Shown piece after piece: positions 23,493 through 28,870 of a stretch of DNA of 28,870 nucleotides. The stretch lies in IMG/VR virus record IMGVR_UViG_3300030060_001360, positions 1-28,870 of that record, one strand, 5' to 3'. The translations under genes were made by a program, and so were the position numbers. Each line of letters opens with the position of its first letter. Positions within the stretch are counted from its first letter, which is position 1. The DNA is from a virus. Below the pieces are notes generated by a model. The model had not been told where the DNA came from. It worked only from the letters and a program-made list of their open reading frames with translations, and ran no database searches.

Positions 23493-23607
23493 CGGAAGTG
23501 CTATTGGTTTCAGTATAACGGATTGCAACGAGATTTTAACTCTTGTTTCTTTAATACTGGCAATAGCTTTTACAATATATAAATTTATAAAATTTGACAG
23601 AAATTAA
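23452..23607 (+). CDS. Holin-like single-span membrane protein, 51 aa
   Basis: A 51-residue protein with an N-terminal polar segment (MNDIKDTIQVGIANGSA), one hydrophobic segment ILTLVSLILAIAFTIYKFI (about residues 29-47) and a basic C-terminus KFDRN. This is a small holin layout (one transmembrane helix, charged tail). It precedes and overlaps (14 nt) the DUF5675 lysin candidate, the usual holin-endolysin order. The start lies 41 nt inside the upstream 39-aa ORF. Confidence 0.6.
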   Translation: MNDIKDTIQVGIANGSAIGFSITDCNEILTLVSLILAIAFTIYKFIKFDRN

Positions 23608-24112
23608 AAAATGGCTCGTAAAGCTACTACAAACACTTATAGGTCTTCTAGAAGAAAAAGAAAAGGAAGACACAGTAAACAAGACAGAAACACCTATCGT
23701 GGACAAGGGCGTTAATCTACTAATTATTAGGGATACGTTTACAGACAAATCTACCATAGGTAAATTATATGTGAATGGTGAATTGTTCTGTGATACACTA
23801 GAATTACCATATAGAGATAATCAAAGAAGCATATCGTGTATACCGGATGGTGAATACAAGGTGAATTTAAGACCAGCAAGGCAAAGTGCAACAAGAGACT
23901 ATTTACATATGATAGTTGAAGATGTACCAAATCGTTCATATATATTATTTCACAGAGGCAATAAACCATCACATACTAGGGGTTGTATTCTAGTAGGTCA
24001 AACTCGTCAACAAGACTTTGTTGGCAACTCAACATTAGCTATGGATTTATTGATGAAAGAAATAATAAATTTAGGCGGAGAAAATATAACATTAATAATT
24101 AAAAATAGATAA
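23594..24112 (+). CDS. DUF5675 family protein, probable lysin, 172 aa
   Basis: The start is TTG 23594, since no ATG precedes the domain; translation probably couples to the holin-like gene by a 14-nt overlap. Residues 1-22 form an amphipathic helix (IKKWLVKLLQTLIGLLEEKE). The domain (about 42-165) matches DUF5675 as I recall it: IRDTFTDKSTIGKLYVNGEL, FCDTLELPYRDNQRSISCIP, DGEYKVNL, then YILFHRGNKPSHTRGCILVG. The His120 ... His127-xx-Arg-Gly-Cys131 arrangement resembles the catalytic HxG/GC pattern of L,D-transpeptidases. Family members occur beside phage holins, so a peptidoglycan-cleaving role is likely but not proven. Confidence 0.68.
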   Translation: MTEIKKWLVKLLQTLIGLLEEKEKEDTVNKTETPIVDKGVNLLIIRDTFTDKSTIGKLYVNGELFCDTLELPYRDNQRSISCIPDGEYKVNLRPARQSATRDYLHMIVEDVPNRSYILFHRGNKPSHTRGCILVGQTRQQDFVGNSTLAMDLLMKEIINLGGENITLIIKNR

Positions 24113-24114
24113 CT

Positions 24115-24258
24115 ATGGAATGGAAAGAAATTTTGTTAGCAATACTAGCTATTGCAGAAATAATTGTTAGGTTAACACCAACAGAAAAAGACAATTCAAT
24201 TTTAAATAAAATCATGTGGGTAGTAAATAAATTAATACCGAACAAGATTAAAAAATAG
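24115..24258 (+). CDS. Small membrane-associated lysis-cassette protein, 47 aa
   Basis: ATG 24115, 2 nt after the lysin stop. A hydrophobic N-terminal helix KEILLAILAIAEIIVRL (residues 4-20) is followed by LTPTEKDNSILNKIMWVVNK and a basic end LIPNKIKK. I have seen very similar small proteins next to lysis genes in Bacteroidota phages. Possible roles are a second holin, antiholin or spanin-like factor; the sequence alone does not decide. Its TAG overlaps the GTG of the phosphoesterase gene (TAGTG). Confidence 0.55.
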   Translation: MEWKEILLAILAIAEIIVRLTPTEKDNSILNKIMWVVNKLIPNKIKK

Positions 24259-24977
24259 TGAGAAACAATCGCTATAGATTAAAGCCAAACGAAATTTTGG
24301 CACTTAAAAAAATGAGGGAAACCAAGACTAGGAGTGTCCTAGTCATTGGTGACCTGCATGAGCCATTTTGTCTAGATGGCTACCTACAATTTTGCATAGA
24401 CAAATACTACGAATATTCTTGCACGGAAGTAGTTTTTATTGGTGACATAATAGACAATCATTTTAGTAGCTACCACGAAACATCTGCTGATGGTATGGGT
24501 GGTGCAGATGAATTGGAATTTGCCATAAAACGTATAGCAAGATGGCGCAATGCATTTCCTTTAGCAACCGTGGTCATTGGTAACCACGATAGAATCATAA
24601 TGCGTAAAGCACAAACAAGTGCAATTCCAAGCAAATGGATAAAATCATATAAAGAAGTTTTGGAAGTACCTAATTGGAATTTTGTAGAAAGGTACGAACA
24701 AGATGATGTGCAGTACATACATGGTGAAGGCGGTACAGCCAGAACAAAATGTAGGGCAGATATGATGAATACAGTACAAGGTCACCTACATACACAGGCA
24801 TATACAGAACATTATGTAGGAAAAAAGTTTAGAGTATATGGCACACAAGTGGGTTGTGGTATTAATCACAAAGCATACGCAATGGCATACGCTAAATATG
24901 GCAAAAGACCTGCTGTTGGTTGTGCTGTTATACTGAATAACGGACAAACGCCTTTAAACTTATTAATGCCTTTATAA
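24258..24977 (+). CDS. Calcineurin-like metallophosphoesterase, 239 aa
   Basis: GTG start overlapping the upstream TAG. All motifs of the metallophosphoesterase superfamily are present in order: GDLH (31-34), GDIIDNH (62-68), GNHD (108-111), then HGEG and GHLHTQ in the C-terminal half. These coordinate a two-metal centre. It is cytoplasmic (no signal peptide). In phages such enzymes can be protein or nucleotide phosphatases or 2',3'-phosphodiesterases; the substrate cannot be inferred. It is the last gene of the block before the regulatory island. A role in countering host nucleotide-signalling defence is a speculative alternative. Confidence 0.85.
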   Translation: MRNNRYRLKPNEILALKKMRETKTRSVLVIGDLHEPFCLDGYLQFCIDKYYEYSCTEVVFIGDIIDNHFSSYHETSADGMGGADELEFAIKRIARWRNAFPLATVVIGNHDRIIMRKAQTSAIPSKWIKSYKEVLEVPNWNFVERYEQDDVQYIHGEGGTARTKCRADMMNTVQGHLHTQAYTEHYVGKKFRVYGTQVGCGINHKAYAMAYAKYGKRPAVGCAVILNNGQTPLNLLMPL

Positions 24978-25012
24978 CACCCCCTTGTGCGTTTTAAGGC
25001 ACTTTCATAACT

Positions 25013-25045
25013 TTTTAATAGTAATACCCTAGGTTAGTATTAAAA
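25013..25045 (+). promoter_or_regulatory. Imperfect inverted repeat upstream of the early promoter
   Basis: TTTTAATA (25013-25020) pairs with TATTAAAA (25038-25045). Inside, a mismatch, a TAA/TTA pairing and a short CC/GG closure around a 3-nt loop extend the stem. There is no T run on the + strand, so it is more likely an operator, or a terminator for the opposite strand, than a + strand terminator. Confidence 0.45.
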
Positions 25046-25049
25046 CCCC

Positions 25050-25066
25050 TTAAATATCATATTTAA
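25050..25066. promoter_or_regulatory. 17-bp perfect palindrome, candidate operator
   Basis: TTAAATAT-C-ATATTTAA is a perfect 8-bp inverted repeat around one base. It lies about 17 nt upstream of the -33-like box of the early promoter, where a repressor or activator dimer could bind. AT-only palindromes can occur by chance in this genome. Confidence 0.4.
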
Positions 25067-25082
25067 ATTTTATTATAAAAAA

Positions 25083-25113
25083 TCTGTTAATATCTTTTTT
25101 TTTGTTATATTTG
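25083..25113 (+). promoter_or_regulatory. Bacteroidota-type promoter for the early replication operon
   Basis: TCTG (25083-25086, one mismatch to TTTG), a 19-nt spacer, then TATATTTG (25106-25113), an exact TAnnTTTG -7 box. The start would be near 25120, giving a short leader to ATG 25134. It stands in the longest intergenic gap of the window, ahead of eleven same-strand genes, and should be read by the host housekeeping sigma factor. Confidence 0.7.
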
Positions 25114-25133
25114 CATAGTATTAACTAAAAACA

Positions 25134-25394
25134 ATGAAAATGAAATACGATTACAAAATGTTGGAAGCCACCAATAAAAAAGAGGCAATCACATCAATTT
25201 TAGATGCAGTAAAACATAATGCAGTTTGGCTTAATAAATGTCAAAGTTATACAGCAAGAGCAATTATACACCTTATTGGTGATGATATTAAAGAACAATA
25301 TTTAAATGAATTGGACAAAGATGCTGTTATTGATTTATTTGTTGAATTAAAAACTGAATACTATAACTTCATAGACAATACAAGATGGAACTAA
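25134..25394 (+). CDS. First early gene, hypothetical, 86 aa
   Basis: First gene after the host-type promoter. ATG 25134 (a second in-frame Met at codon 3) follows the leader TTAACTAAAAACA. The protein is helical and soluble: YKMLEATNKKEAITSILDAV, NAVWLNKCQSYTARAIIHLI, then LNELDKDAVIDLFVELKTEY. No family recognised. It overlaps the next gene by 10 nt. First genes of phage early operons often act against host functions, but nothing in the sequence shows that here. Confidence 0.65.
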   Translation: MKMKYDYKMLEATNKKEAITSILDAVKHNAVWLNKCQSYTARAIIHLIGDDIKEQYLNELDKDAVIDLFVELKTEYYNFIDNTRWN

Positions 25395-25732
25395 TTTGCA
25401 AAGAATTCCATTTTTACAATAATAAAATTTATAAAACTATAAGTAAATGGTCGCCAGATGGCTGGTTTACCGACATAGAAAAAGTAGAACCATCTATCAG
25501 AATATTTGGCACACCAGAACAAGTAGACAAAGCATATAAAGATTATGTAAAAATGACAGGTCTTAACTTGGACGAGACCTACGACTTTAAAGTTGAGCCA
25601 AAAGGTTCTTGGTGGTATAATATTTACGGAAAAGATGCAGAAAAAATAAATAAAAAGACACAAGAAAAACTAACTAAATATAAACAGCTTTATAAAAAAC
25701 AAAACAATAAAGCACTAATAACTACAATATGA
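25385..25732 (+). CDS. Hypothetical early protein, 115 aa
   Basis: Starts inside the previous gene (10-nt overlap). Trp/Tyr-rich and basic towards the C-terminus: YKTISKWSPDGWFTDIEKVE, TPEQVDKAYKDYVKMTG, and GSWWYNIYGKDAEKINKKTQ ending in a Lys-rich helix. No motif, membrane segment or family I recognise. It overlaps the next gene by 4 nt (ATGA at 25729), so the early genes form one translational chain. Confidence 0.65.
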   Translation: MELICKEFHFYNNKIYKTISKWSPDGWFTDIEKVEPSIRIFGTPEQVDKAYKDYVKMTGLNLDETYDFKVEPKGSWWYNIYGKDAEKINKKTQEKLTKYKQLYKKQNNKALITTI

Positions 25733-25980
25733 ATAAACCAATAATTAATAATACATTTGAAACAACAGCAGGTACTGAAAATGTTGATTTAAGAAAAAAA
25801 GAAGAACACAAAAGACTAAACATACATACGTTTATGGCACACGAAAATGAAGTTTGTTTAGCAGGTACAGACGAGCATGGTAAAGAATTATGCATGTGGT
25901 TTGACGCTTATGAATTTATACAATGGGTGGACATAGACCATATTAAAGAAAAATTAACTAAACACATTAATAAAATATGA
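25729..25980 (+). CDS. Hypothetical early protein, 83 aa
   Basis: Coupled to both neighbours by ATGA overlaps. It has an unstructured N-terminus and a compact part NIHTFMAHENEVCLAGTDEH followed by CMWFDAYEFIQWVDIDHIKE, which alternates strand and helix with aromatic residues. No family recognised. Likely a small cytoplasmic accessory protein of the early region. Confidence 0.6.
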   Translation: MNKPIINNTFETTAGTENVDLRKKEEHKRLNIHTFMAHENEVCLAGTDEHGKELCMWFDAYEFIQWVDIDHIKEKLTKHINKI

Positions 25981-26279
25981 AAACAAACATAAGTAGATAT
26001 GATTTTGCAGGTTGGTTCGCAGAACATAGACCAAACGATTTTAGTCCAATAGGGCGAATGGAATTATATGATATGCTAACCGCATACGAGGATGACACAG
26101 GGGAAGAAATGGAGTTTGACCCTATTGCATTTTCTTGTGAATATGCTGAATATGAAAATATGGAAGAATTTTGGCAAGACTATGACAAAGAGGATTATCC
26201 TGATGAAGAATCAATAATGGATGCAACATTCTATTGGGCTTTTGAAAATGGAGAAAGTTTTATAATACAACAATTTTAA
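25977..26279 (+). CDS. Very acidic early protein, 100 aa (DNA-mimic candidate)
   Basis: Of 100 residues, 27 are Asp or Glu and only 5 are Lys or Arg, a net charge near -22. The acidic residues are spread through EDDTGEEMEFDPIAFSCEYA, ENMEEFWQDYDKEDYPDEES and the C-terminal FENGESFIIQQF. The FDPIAFSCEY...FIIQQF pattern recalls a family of small phage proteins of unknown function. Such charge and size are typical of DNA-mimic anti-restriction or anti-nuclease proteins, usually made early. That role is inference. It overlaps the previous gene by 4 nt. Confidence 0.65.
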   Translation: MKTNISRYDFAGWFAEHRPNDFSPIGRMELYDMLTAYEDDTGEEMEFDPIAFSCEYAEYENMEEFWQDYDKEDYPDEESIMDATFYWAFENGESFIIQQF

Positions 26280-26281
26280 AT

Positions 26282-26665
26282 ATGAAAAAACAACTAATAA
26301 AAGAAAAATACGAAAAGTATGGATTAACACCTGATGACATTTTTAAGCATCAACATTATCTAATAATAACACGAAGCGGTATAGAAAAAATACAAGCTAT
26401 AGAAAACATTAAAATATATTATGATGTAATAAAATGCGAAAAGGATTTTGCAGGTGTAAAAGCAACAGCAACAAAAGAAGGTAATACATTGGAAACATTT
26501 GGTTCTGCTTTGAAAGGTGATTTTAAAAGCGGTAATACAATGTCATGGTATGTACTAGAAATGGCAGAAAAAAGAGCAATGTCAAGAGCGGTACTAAAAA
26601 TGACTGGTTTTTATGAACTAGGTGTTTTTGGTGAAGATGAAGCCGAAGATTTTAAACGAAATTAA
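26282..26665 (+). CDS. Recombination/annealing-associated protein candidate, 127 aa
   Basis: Residues 1-55 contain KYEKYGLTPDDIFKHQHYLI and a strand-rich part. Residues 56-90 hold AGVKATATKEGNTLETFGSA. The helix EMAEKRAMSRAVLKMTGFYE (93-112) is a signature I associate with Erf/Sak-like phage proteins ('AEKRAxxRAVL'), followed by LGVFGEDEAEDF. It lies two genes upstream of an SSB-like protein, matching annealase-SSB clusters. It is shorter than full Erf or Sak (about 200 aa), so it may be a truncated or accessory form. Starts 2 nt after the acidic protein. Confidence 0.5.
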   Translation: MKKQLIKEKYEKYGLTPDDIFKHQHYLIITRSGIEKIQAIENIKIYYDVIKCEKDFAGVKATATKEGNTLETFGSALKGDFKSGNTMSWYVLEMAEKRAMSRAVLKMTGFYELGVFGEDEAEDFKRN

Positions 26666-26683
26666 TAATTAAAATAAATAAAC

Positions 26684-26893
26684 ATGAAAAAATTTAAAGT
26701 AAAAGATTTATCAAAACTAGCAACTAAACAAAAAATACATGAATTAAAAGATTATGTTCTCCTAATAAGAAAATGGGAAAAAAATGGTGTTGTGAAATGC
26801 AAGGTTCAAAGCCCTAGTGGTTATGAATATATAGTTATGGAAGATAACTTAGAAGAAATTAAAACAAAGTCTAACAAAAAAATAAAGAAATAA
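26684..26893 (+). CDS. Small Lys-rich hypothetical protein, 69 aa
   Basis: ATG 26684 follows an A/T leader typical of Bacteroidota translation starts (AAAATAAATAAACATG). The sequence LATKQKIHELKDYVLLIRKW, then CKVQSPSGYEYIVMEDNLEE and KTKSNKKIKK, suggests one helix and a small beta unit, basic overall. Its last base is the first base of the next start codon (TAATG). No family recognised; a nucleic-acid-binding helper is possible from charge and neighbours only. Confidence 0.55.
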   Translation: MKKFKVKDLSKLATKQKIHELKDYVLLIRKWEKNGVVKCKVQSPSGYEYIVMEDNLEEIKTKSNKKIKK

Positions 26894-27216
26894 TGCAAAT
26901 AGAAGGAAAACTAATTAAGATACTTGAAGCAGAAAGTGGAACAAGTAAAAGTGGAAAAGCATGGTCAAAACAATCATGTTTAGTAGAAACAGATGAAAAA
27001 TACAATAATCTTGTATGTGTAACAGCTTTTGGTGATGATAACATAAATAATTTAAATAAACTAAAAGTCGATGGGAGATGTACAATATGGTGTAATGTAT
27101 ATTCAAGGGAATACAATGGAAAATTTTATAACCAAATAGATGGATGGAGATTTTCAAAAAGTGGTAATGATGCACCTGCTGAAAGTTTTATTACATCTGA
27201 TGATATGCCGTTTTAA
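26893..27216 (+). CDS. DUF3127-like single-stranded DNA-binding protein (OB fold)
   Basis: 107 residues. The order of strands QIEGKLIKILEAESGTSKSG, KAWSKQSCLVETDEKYNNLV, CVTAFGDDN, then VDGRCTIWCNVYSREYNGKF and YNQIDGWRFSKS follows the DUF3127 OB-fold family of Bacteroidota. The C-terminus ends in SDDMPF, the acidic Asp-Asp-x-Pro-Phe tip by which bacterial SSB recruits partner proteins. Role: binding of single-stranded DNA during replication or recombination. Neighbours are an annealase-like protein and a DnaA-like protein. It is shorter than host SSB (about 150 aa) and lacks the Gly/Gln-rich linker. Confidence 0.78.
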   Translation: MQIEGKLIKILEAESGTSKSGKAWSKQSCLVETDEKYNNLVCVTAFGDDNINNLNKLKVDGRCTIWCNVYSREYNGKFYNQIDGWRFSKSGNDAPAESFITSDDMPF

Positions 27217-27218
27217 TT

Positions 27219-27734
27219 ATGACAGACAGATATAATTTTAGAGCAATTTGTGATTTAACAGAAAAGGTTTTACAACTACCAAAAGGTGCTTTAAAAGACA
27301 AAAGTCGAAAAAGACCGCTACAAGTAGCTAGACAAGTAGCCAGTATGATTGGTAGGTTGGAAGAAGATATACACCACAAAGATATTGCAAGTTGCTTAGA
27401 CAGAAACAGGTCACTTATTTACCACTATGAAAAAACACATGAGGGTAATTACTTGACATGGCCTATCTATAAAGATGCTTTTAATAAAGTTTACAAAGCA
27501 TATAAAGACATGGAAGGAGAAAAAAATATGTTTATTATGGGTAGTGATATGAAGGGTCATTTATTAAGAAATGGTGTTACAGAGGCACCAAAATTTAAAG
27601 ATGATGTATTGTTGTCTGTAAAAAGTGGTAATGCATCTTGTATAATTAAAACAAGTTATCTAGATTTTTCTAATCAGTTAGAAAATATTAGATTAGCACT
27701 TGACAATTATCATTATACAATAAATATTATTTAA
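27219..27734 (+). CDS. DnaA domain IV-like DNA-binding protein, 171 aa
   Basis: Residues 22-72 reproduce the DNA-binding domain of DnaA: KGALKDKSRKRPLQVARQVA (the basic loop and VAR helix), SMIGRLEEDIHHKDIASCLD, and RNRSLIYHYEK corresponding to the signature RxHSTVxHxxx helix. No Walker motifs, so it has no AAA+ ATPase. The C-terminal 95 residues are an unrecognised domain. Family knowledge: stand-alone DnaA-C domains in phages act as origin-binding or regulatory proteins. It is placed ahead of the HTH_36 replication gene, and the two share one base (TAATGG). The target site is not identified here. Confidence 0.72.
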   Translation: MTDRYNFRAICDLTEKVLQLPKGALKDKSRKRPLQVARQVASMIGRLEEDIHHKDIASCLDRNRSLIYHYEKTHEGNYLTWPIYKDAFNKVYKAYKDMEGEKNMFIMGSDMKGHLLRNGVTEAPKFKDDVLLSVKSGNASCIIKTSYLDFSNQLENIRLALDNYHYTINII

Positions 27735-28336
27735 TGGATAAACCTAACTATTACGCAGTTATTCCTGCTAACGTAAGATACAGCAAAAAATTACCACCTA
27801 ATGCTAAATTACTTTATGCAGAAATAACTGCCTTATGCAATATGAATGGCAAGTGCAATGCATCAACAAAATACTTTTGTAATTTATATGAGGTTAGTAG
27901 AGGTTCAATACAAAATTGGTTAAAATTACTTGAAGACCAAAACTATATTACACGTGTCATTATATATAAACCAGGTAGTAAAGAAATAATGACAAGGTAT
28001 ATTAAATTAAATGACAAGGGTAGTGCAAAAATATGTACAGATAATACTAATATAAATATAGATAATAATAATATTACATATAGTAATAAAAAGGAGCGTT
28101 TTAAAAAACCAACTATTGTTGAAATAGATTTGTATTGTGCAGATAGACAAAACAATGTAGATGCTTATGCTTTTTTTGATTTTTATCAAAGTAAAAATTG
28201 GATGGTTGGTAAAAATAAAATGAAAGATTGGAAAGCGTGTGTACGTACATGGGAGCGTAGAGAAAAAAAAGGCACACCTACATCAAAATTAGATGCACAA
28301 ATAAGTGCTTGGGAAGAAGCTAAAAAACTATTATGA
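27734..28336 (+). CDS. HTH_36 replication initiator / organiser-like protein, 200 aa
   Basis: Residues 1-75 form an HTH_36-type winged helix: YYAVIPANVRYSKKLPPNAK, LLYAEITALCNMNGKCNAST, KYFCNLYEVSRGSIQNWLKL and LEDQNYITRVI. A flexible Asn/Ile-rich linker (DNTNINIDNNNITYSNK) follows. A conserved-looking C-terminal part contains VDAYAFFDFYQSKNWMVGKN and MKDWKACVRTWERREKKG, the usual C-terminal module of phage replisome organisers. Proteins of this type recognise the phage origin and recruit the helicase. The next gene overlaps by 4 nt. Confidence 0.72.
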   Translation: MDKPNYYAVIPANVRYSKKLPPNAKLLYAEITALCNMNGKCNASTKYFCNLYEVSRGSIQNWLKLLEDQNYITRVIIYKPGSKEIMTRYIKLNDKGSAKICTDNTNINIDNNNITYSNKKERFKKPTIVEIDLYCADRQNNVDAYAFFDFYQSKNWMVGKNKMKDWKACVRTWERREKKGTPTSKLDAQISAWEEAKKLL

Positions 28337-28695
28337 AAACATTATTACAAGAAAACATACAAGAATTAACAAAGAAAGTACTTGACCTTATAGCAAAAAC
28401 ATCTGTAGAAATAGGACAAAAACCAGATGCACAAACTATGGCTACATTAAGCAAGATATTTGCTGAAGATTTACAAACAGAAAACAGGTTTAAAAACCTG
28501 ACTTTCAATCAAGTACAAGATGCTTTTCACCAAGGTGTACGTTTTGCAAAAGATGAACCTTTTTTAAATATTAGAACATTTTACAAATGGTTATATTCTC
28601 ATAAAAAAACAATAGATAATGCTACATATCAAACAGAAAAATTAAATCAAAAAAATGTACCTTTTTATCAACCACCAATAAAATTAATTAAATGA
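28333..28695 (+). CDS. Replication-associated hypothetical protein, 120 aa
   Basis: Starts with an ATGA overlap to the HTH_36 gene. It is wholly helical: NIQELTKKVLDLIAKTSVEI, QTMATLSKIFAEDLQTENRF, then KNLTFNQVQDAFHQGVRFAK and LNIRTFYKWLYSHKKTID. A helicase-loader or primase-helper role is suggested by position after an organiser, and the F-x-N-L-T...F-x-x-G-V-R-F pattern recurs in phage replication modules as I recall. No enzymatic motif is visible. Moderate confidence that it is part of the replisome loader. Confidence 0.6.
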   Translation: MKTLLQENIQELTKKVLDLIAKTSVEIGQKPDAQTMATLSKIFAEDLQTENRFKNLTFNQVQDAFHQGVRFAKDEPFLNIRTFYKWLYSHKKTIDNATYQTEKLNQKNVPFYQPPIKLIK

Positions 28696-28870
28696 AAGAA
28701 ATAAAAATACAAGCGCACGAAGTAAAAAGCCAGTCAGATGCTATTTTATGGCATTTAAAAAAATATGGCAGCATAACAAGTTATGAAGCTATAAAAGAAT
28801 ATGGCGCAACAAGATTGTCAGCTATTATATTTAATCATAGAAAAGATGGTTACAATATAGATAGTATGCC
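28692..28870 (+). CDS. HTH_55-like winged-helix protein, cut by window end
   Basis: Overlaps the previous gene by 4 nt (ATGA). The visible 59 residues contain the complete HTH_55 core: SDAILWHLKKYGSITSYEAI followed by KEYGATRLSAIIFNHRKDGY and NI. Members of this family are 60-90 aa phage proteins placed in early regions and are taken to be small DNA-binding regulators. The reading frame is open at position 28870. No target site can be given. Confidence 0.75.
   Translation, partial: MKEIKIQAHEVKSQSDAILWHLKKYGSITSYEAIKEYGATRLSAIIFNHRKDGYNIDSM

Noticed and set aside
1-28870. Circular genome closing at the window ends
   Set aside because: No terminal overlap or direct repeat is visible; joining the ends would stop the HTH_55 frame after one more codon, which neither supports nor excludes closure.
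1-28870. tRNA genes, CRISPR arrays, insertion sequences, integrase and attachment sites
   Set aside because: Read through for cloverleaf-like stems, regularly spaced repeats, transposase or recombinase motifs; none seen. A dedicated search was not possible.

Overview
The window is a contiguous piece of a tailed-phage genome, read entirely on the + strand, with densely packed and often overlapping genes (ATGA, TAATG and GTGA junctions), very low GC by eye, and no host genes, tRNAs, integrase or CRISPR array that I can see. A Bacteroidota host, most likely a (marine) flavobacterium, is suggested by three things: near absence of Shine-Dalgarno sites, an intergenic match to the Bacteroidota promoter consensus (TTTG-like box, N19, TAnnTTTG) at about 25083-25113, and proteins that resemble Bacteroidota phage families (DUF3127, DUF5675, DUF6712-like adaptor, XkdF-type protease). 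A tape measure with no visible sheath gene points to a siphovirus; 667 residues would give a tail of about 100 nm by the usual 1.5 angstrom per residue rule.

Layout. (1) 1-2027: small early/middle genes, including a sigma-70-like factor, two Cys-rich putative zinc proteins and a DUF3310-like protein. (2) 2053-3619: a ParB-like protein followed by a TAGT-type glycosyltransferase, a possible DNA-glycosylation pair. (3) 3619-5272: small and large terminase, closed by a hairpin terminator. (4) 5395-15203: a tail block with a probable frameshifted chaperone-like pair, tail-completion proteins, large minor tail/baseplate proteins, a YadA-like fibre and the tape measure. (5) 15240-23373: the head block, running protease, coiled-coil protein, scaffold (frame-broken), major capsid protein, tail tube candidate, small structural proteins, LamG protein, portal and adaptor. 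Portal therefore lies about 15 kb downstream of TerL rather than beside it. (6) 23373-24977: lysis block (holin-like, DUF5675 lysin candidate, small membrane protein) and a metallophosphoesterase. (7) 24978-25133: a regulatory island with two inverted repeats and a host-type promoter. (8) 25134-28870: the early replication operon (small unknowns, a very acidic protein, an annealase-like protein, a DUF3127 SSB-like protein, a DnaA domain IV-like protein, an HTH_36 replication protein, an HTH_55 protein cut by the window end).

The most interesting signals lie outside the ordinary gene list. A bipartite AT-rich element, (C/T)AAATAAA with CTATT beginning exactly 20 nt later, occurs at four gene-block starts (2021, 15208, 16351, 18914), once 10 nt after an intrinsic terminator. 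It is a candidate phage-specific promoter, perhaps read by the phage's own sigma-like protein. There is also an in-register U UUU UUU slippery site (5904-5910), a frame break in the scaffold gene (around 16438-16447), and a possible small antisense RNA with its own promoter and terminator after terL.
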